Source of the DNA: Lachnoclostridium sp. UBA933
Lineage (GTDB): Bacteria; Bacillota; Clostridia; Lachnospirales; Lachnospiraceae
Direction: 5' to 3'
DNA: 8,205 nucleotides
Assembly (NCBI GenBank): GCA_002293545.1
Contig: DBDL01000041.1
Span: forward strand, 1-8,205
Shown: piece by piece, positions 6,865 to 8,205 of the stretch
Layout of the letters: each line of letters starts with the position of its first letter
How positions within the stretch are numbered: the first letter of the stretch is position 1
Program-made: the position numbers and the translations under genes
The notes under the pieces: generated by a model
The model's database searches: none
What the model was told of the DNA's origin: nothing
What the model saw: the letters and a program-made list of their open reading frames with translations, nothing else

Positions 6865-6889
6865 GATAATTACATGATATGTAATTATC
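6865..6889. promoter_or_regulatory. 25-bp palindrome, candidate operator
   Basis: GATAATTACAT (6865-6875), a 3-nt centre, and its perfect complement ATGTAATTATC (6879-6889). It lies 31 nt upstream of the -35 box of the XRE regulator gene, where a dimeric helix-turn-helix protein could bind. Autoregulation is an inference from position and symmetry. Confidence 0.5.
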
Positions 6890-6920
6890 GTCAGTTTAGT
6901 TGCTAACAACCAACGAGTCA

Positions 6921-6949
6921 TTGAATAAGCCTTTTTTATGATTTATAAT
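6921..6949 (+). promoter_or_regulatory. Promoter of the XRE regulator gene
   Basis: TTGAAT (6921-6926), 17-bp spacer, perfect TATAAT (6944-6949). Transcription would begin near 6956, giving a leader of about 25 nt with AAGGGAG (6967-6973) placed 7 nt before the ATG. Confidence 0.75.
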
Positions 6950-6980
6950 ATTAAGTAAAATCAATGAAGGGAGATTTACT

Positions 6981-7604
6981 ATGATATTTTTATCTGATAA
7001 TTTAAAGAGATATCGTTTACTAAAAAATTTAACACAAGAGGATGTCGCAGATTATATTAAAGTCACACCACAAAGTGTTTCAAAATGGGAGCGCGGCGAA
7101 AGTTATCCTGATATAACTTTTTTACCAGCTCTTGCAAATATATTTGAAACAAGTATTGATACTCTTATCGGTATGGATATTATTCGTTCAGAAGAAACAA
7201 GATTAAATATTCACAAGAAAGCGAGTGATTTTCAACGTAGCGGGGATTATCAGGCGGCTAAAAAAGTTTACCGTGACGCGCTTCTTACATATCCCAACCA
7301 ACCTGGTATGATATTGGGATTAGCAAGTGTTTTAGCATTACAGGATAATTCAGAGGAGGCTATCGAGTTAATGGAAAGAGGACTTCCACTTTCCATTAAC
7401 GAAAAACAAAAAGCAACAATTCGTGCAGTTCTTTGTTTTTTATATTTAAAATGCAGAAATAAAAAGAAAGCAAACCACCTTGCGGCATCACTGCCTCATA
7501 AGAGAGAAAGTCGCGAAATAATATTACCTTTAATATCAAACGGACTTAATGACGATGAAATAAACATGAATATCAGAAATATAATAATTGGTGATGATGA
7601 ATAA
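6981..7604 (+). CDS. XRE-family helix-turn-helix regulator with TPR-like C-terminal region
   Basis: Probable cytoplasmic DNA-binding regulator of 207 residues. Residues 8-63 form a Cro/C1-type helix-turn-helix domain: LKRYRLLKNLTQEDVADYI, recognition helix around TPQSVSKWERGESYPD (29-44), then LPALANIFETSIDTLIG (48-64), a layout typical of Firmicute XRE proteins. Residues 75-185 are helical and TPR-like: ASDFQRSGDYQAAKKVYRDA (81-100), then ALQDNSEEAIELMERGLPL (119-137) and a third helical pair around 145-170. Such regions often bind partner proteins or peptides. The tail is acidic (GDDE). The gene is AT-richer by eye than the clpX-to-CDP-alcohol cluster, in line with recent acquisition. It has its own promoter and upstream palindrome, is flanked by 69-bp direct repeats, and has no co-directional partner, so its targets may be itself, the MFS gene or distant genes. 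Confidence 0.88.
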   Translation: MIFLSDNLKRYRLLKNLTQEDVADYIKVTPQSVSKWERGESYPDITFLPALANIFETSIDTLIGMDIIRSEETRLNIHKKASDFQRSGDYQAAKKVYRDALLTYPNQPGMILGLASVLALQDNSEEAIELMERGLPLSINEKQKATIRAVLCFLYLKCRNKKKANHLAASLPHKRESREIILPLISNGLNDDEINMNIRNIIIGDDE

Positions 7605-7649
7605 TAAAGCATTTTAAAGTGGTAGTCAAATGGATGTGAATTGCATTTT

Positions 7650-7718
7650 ATGAGCCAGGCTTGTCCAAAGGCGAACCTCTTTTCTTTGCTGGTGTATTTG
7701 GAATAGTCCTGTATTTTT
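7650..7718. repeat. 69-bp direct repeat, copy 2 (right of the XRE regulator gene)
   Basis: Partner of 6796-6864, same orientation, 87% identical without gaps. It starts 46 nt after the stop codon of the XRE gene. Its CAAAG/CTTTG and CCAG/CTGG pairings could also give weak termination of that gene, as no better terminator follows it. Confidence 0.9.
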
Positions 7719-7763
7719 AGCTCCTGCCGTCACAATATCAATGTAAAATATTCGCATTTTTCA

Positions 7764-7792
7764 TTGACAAATATTCAAAGTCGCTGTAAAAT
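7764..7792 (+). promoter_or_regulatory. Strong promoter of the antisense RNA
   Basis: Perfect TTGACA (7764-7769), 17-bp spacer, TAAAAT (7787-7792). It is the best -35 box in the window. No protein-coding frame with a ribosome binding site follows it before the terminator at 7844-7885, so it should drive an untranslated RNA starting near 7799. Confidence 0.75.
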
Positions 7793-7798
7793 ATAAAT

Positions 7799-7885
7799 GT
7801 GAAAGGGCAAAACCTCAAATGGTTGCGTCCAAATGGTATTACTAAAAAGTAATCGCTACTTTAGACGGTGGGTGGTTACTTTTTT
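7799..7885 (+). ncRNA. Candidate antitoxin RNA of a type I toxin-antitoxin locus
   Basis: Predicted RNA of about 87 nt from the promoter at 7764-7792 to the T run at 7880-7885. It folds into stem-loop 1 at 7805-7830 (GGGC...GUCC outer pairs and AACC/GGTT inner pairs around TCAAAT, with a 2x2 internal loop) and the terminator stem-loop. It runs against the minus-strand peptide gene: its last 10 nt overlap the end of that reading frame, and the rest is complementary to the expected 3' untranslated part of the peptide mRNA. This is the convergent 3'-overlap layout known from TxpA/RatA and BsrG/SR4 of Bacillus subtilis. Boundaries are predicted from promoter and terminator only. Confidence 0.6.
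7844..7885. terminator. Terminator of the antisense RNA, possibly bidirectional
   Basis: AAAAAGTAA (7844-7852) pairs with TTACTTTTT (7876-7884), extended inward by five more pairs, three of them G-U, to 7857/7871. Six T follow on the plus strand. On the minus strand the same stem ends in five T, so it may also end the toxin mRNA, with fewer inner pairs because G-U becomes C-A there. The right arm contains the stop codon of the peptide gene. Confidence 0.75.
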
Positions 7886-7953
7886 ATATTTCGATTTGCA
7901 AATATAGCAGCAATCGCAACAAGAGCGGAACAAACTATGTATGCTATCTCCAT
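7876..7953 (-). CDS. 25-residue membrane peptide, candidate type I toxin
   Basis: Small peptide starting MEIAYIVCSALVAIAAIF and ending in NRNIKK: one hydrophobic stretch (residues 3-18) that could span the membrane, then a short basic tail. This is the general build of type I toxins such as Fst, TxpA and Ldr, which damage or depolarise the inner membrane, but I find no family sequence motif and do not recognise it. Coding is supported by an unusually strong Shine-Dalgarno, AAGGGGGTGAT on the minus strand (7957-7967), 3 nt from the end of that motif to the ATG, by a consensus promoter 96 nt upstream, and by an antisense RNA against its 3' end. The last codons and the stop lie in the terminator stem. 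An alternative is a small regulatory membrane peptide without toxicity. Confidence 0.6.
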   Translation of the reverse strand: MEIAYIVCSALVAIAAIFANRNIKK

Positions 7954-8042
7954 ACTATCACCCCCTTTTCGCTGAAAGATGGGTGAACGCAACCGTCCGG
8001 CTTACGCCGTTTTCAGTTTTATCCCTACCGGATTTCTCCGGC
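7954..8042 (-). promoter_or_regulatory. Structured 5' leader of the toxin mRNA with a sequestered ribosome binding site
   Basis: The predicted 5' end near 8042 starts directly in a hairpin, GCCGGA-GAAA-TCCGGT (8042-8027), with a GNRA tetraloop. A second hairpin, CGGC-GTAA-GCCG (8009-7998), also has a GNRA loop and is enclosed by CTGAAA (8016-8011) with TTTCAG (7977-7972). UCACCC (7986-7981) is fully complementary to GGGUGA (7963-7958) inside the Shine-Dalgarno, so the leader can hide its own ribosome binding site. These pairings were found by eye; energies were not computed. Confidence 0.5.
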
Positions 8043-8048
8043 AAGTAA

Positions 8049-8077
8049 ATTATACAATATATTACATTAAATTACAA
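8049..8077 (-). promoter_or_regulatory. Promoter of the toxin mRNA
   Basis: On the minus strand: TTGTAA (8077-8072), 17-bp spacer, perfect TATAAT (8054-8049). The predicted start near 8042 coincides with the first G of the 5' hairpin. Confidence 0.7.
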
Positions 8078-8143
8078 TTCTTTTTTCGTAATATTCAACG
8101 TAAATTGTTTGGCGTCTTATTTGACCTTTATTTATTGTCACTT

Positions 8144-8183
8144 ACAAAATAAAAAAGAAACTGTTGCCTCTCTTTTATTTTGT
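8144..8183 (-). terminator. Hairpin with T run downstream of the tRNA-like end
   Basis: ACAAAATAAAA (8144-8154) pairs with TTTTATTTTGT (8173-8183), 11 bp, with an 18-nt loop and a T-rich minus-strand side. It abuts the tRNA-like sequence and probably ends transcription coming from beyond the window on the minus strand. The stem is almost all A-T, so strength is uncertain. Confidence 0.45.
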
Positions 8184-8184
8184 A

Positions 8185-8205
8185 TGAAGCATCGGGGATT
8201 CGAAC
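8185..8205 (-). tRNA. 3' end of a tRNA or tRNA-like sequence, cut by the window edge
   Basis: Read on the minus strand, GTTCGAATCCCCG (8205-8193) fits the T loop TTCGAAT with a 3' stem strand CCCCG, followed by a 7-nt acceptor strand ATGCTTC (8192-8186) and discriminator A (8185). The next bases are TAC, so CCA is not encoded. The rest, including the anticodon, lies outside the window. It may be a true tRNA gene or an attachment-site copy of a tRNA 3' end. About 100 bases between it and the toxin promoter (8078-8184) hold only the hairpin above. Confidence 0.4.

Noticed and set aside
6691..6921. Minus-strand 76-codon frame across repeat copy 1, with a segment (KNT..FQ..., VRLWTSLAH) also open in copy 2
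   Set aside because: It has no ribosome binding site, overlaps the palindrome and the plus-strand remnant, and the base changes between the two repeat copies mostly alter residues, which argues against selection on a protein.
7805..7885. The plus-strand structured RNA as a cyclic-di-GMP or other known riboswitch
   Set aside because: GGGCAAAACC superficially recalls a GEMM motif, but the rest of the consensus is missing and no gene follows on the same strand after the terminator.
1..8205. CRISPR array, insertion sequence or transposase gene
   Set aside because: No regularly spaced short repeats and no transposase-like or integrase-like frame were seen on either strand.

Overview
The window looks like a low-to-moderate GC Firmicute of the class Clostridia, most likely a Lachnospiraceae-type genome. 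Evidence: the style of the ClpX, aminotransferase and XRE-family proteins, AGGAG-type ribosome binding sites before nearly every gene, sigma-A-like promoters (TTGAAT/TTGACA with 17-bp spacers) and hairpin-plus-T-run terminators. This placement rests on sequence style, not on a database match.

Region 1 (1-3822, + strand) reads as one co-directional cluster. It holds a 5'-truncated clpX-type AAA+ unfoldase, a class I/II PLP aminotransferase, a HisC-like aminotransferase 11 nt later, and a CDP-alcohol phosphatidyltransferase. A strong 20-bp-stem terminator closes it. The ClpX keeps the ClpP-docking IGF tripeptide but lacks the RKH pore loop, so it may be a specialised paralogue. The HisC-like protein sits next to a phospholipid-headgroup-type enzyme and no other his gene, so its true substrate is open.

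Region 2 (3823-5190) holds one separately promoted gene for a secreted protein with a Sec signal peptide and two tandem copies of an unrecognised, probably beta-sandwich domain. It ends at a bidirectional terminator shared with the convergent gene on its right.

Region 3 (5191-8205) has accessory character. A minus-strand MFS exporter begins exactly at the stop codon of an upstream reading-frame remnant (TAATG overlap). That remnant meets a second, plus-strand remnant head to head. An AT-rich XRE/TPR regulator gene follows, with its own promoter and a 25-bp palindrome upstream, and it is flanked by two 69-bp direct repeats that are 87% identical.

The most notable find is at 7764-8077: an apparent type I toxin-antitoxin locus too small for ordinary ORF calling. 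A 25-residue, single-helix, basic-tailed peptide is encoded on the minus strand behind a consensus promoter, a structured 5' leader and a very strong but sequesterable Shine-Dalgarno. A convergent plus-strand promoter (perfect TTGACA) drives a roughly 87-nt RNA whose terminator overlaps the 3' end of the peptide gene. I do not recognise the peptide family. The window ends in what looks like the 3' end of a minus-strand tRNA or tRNA-derived attachment sequence with no encoded CCA, followed by its own hairpin.
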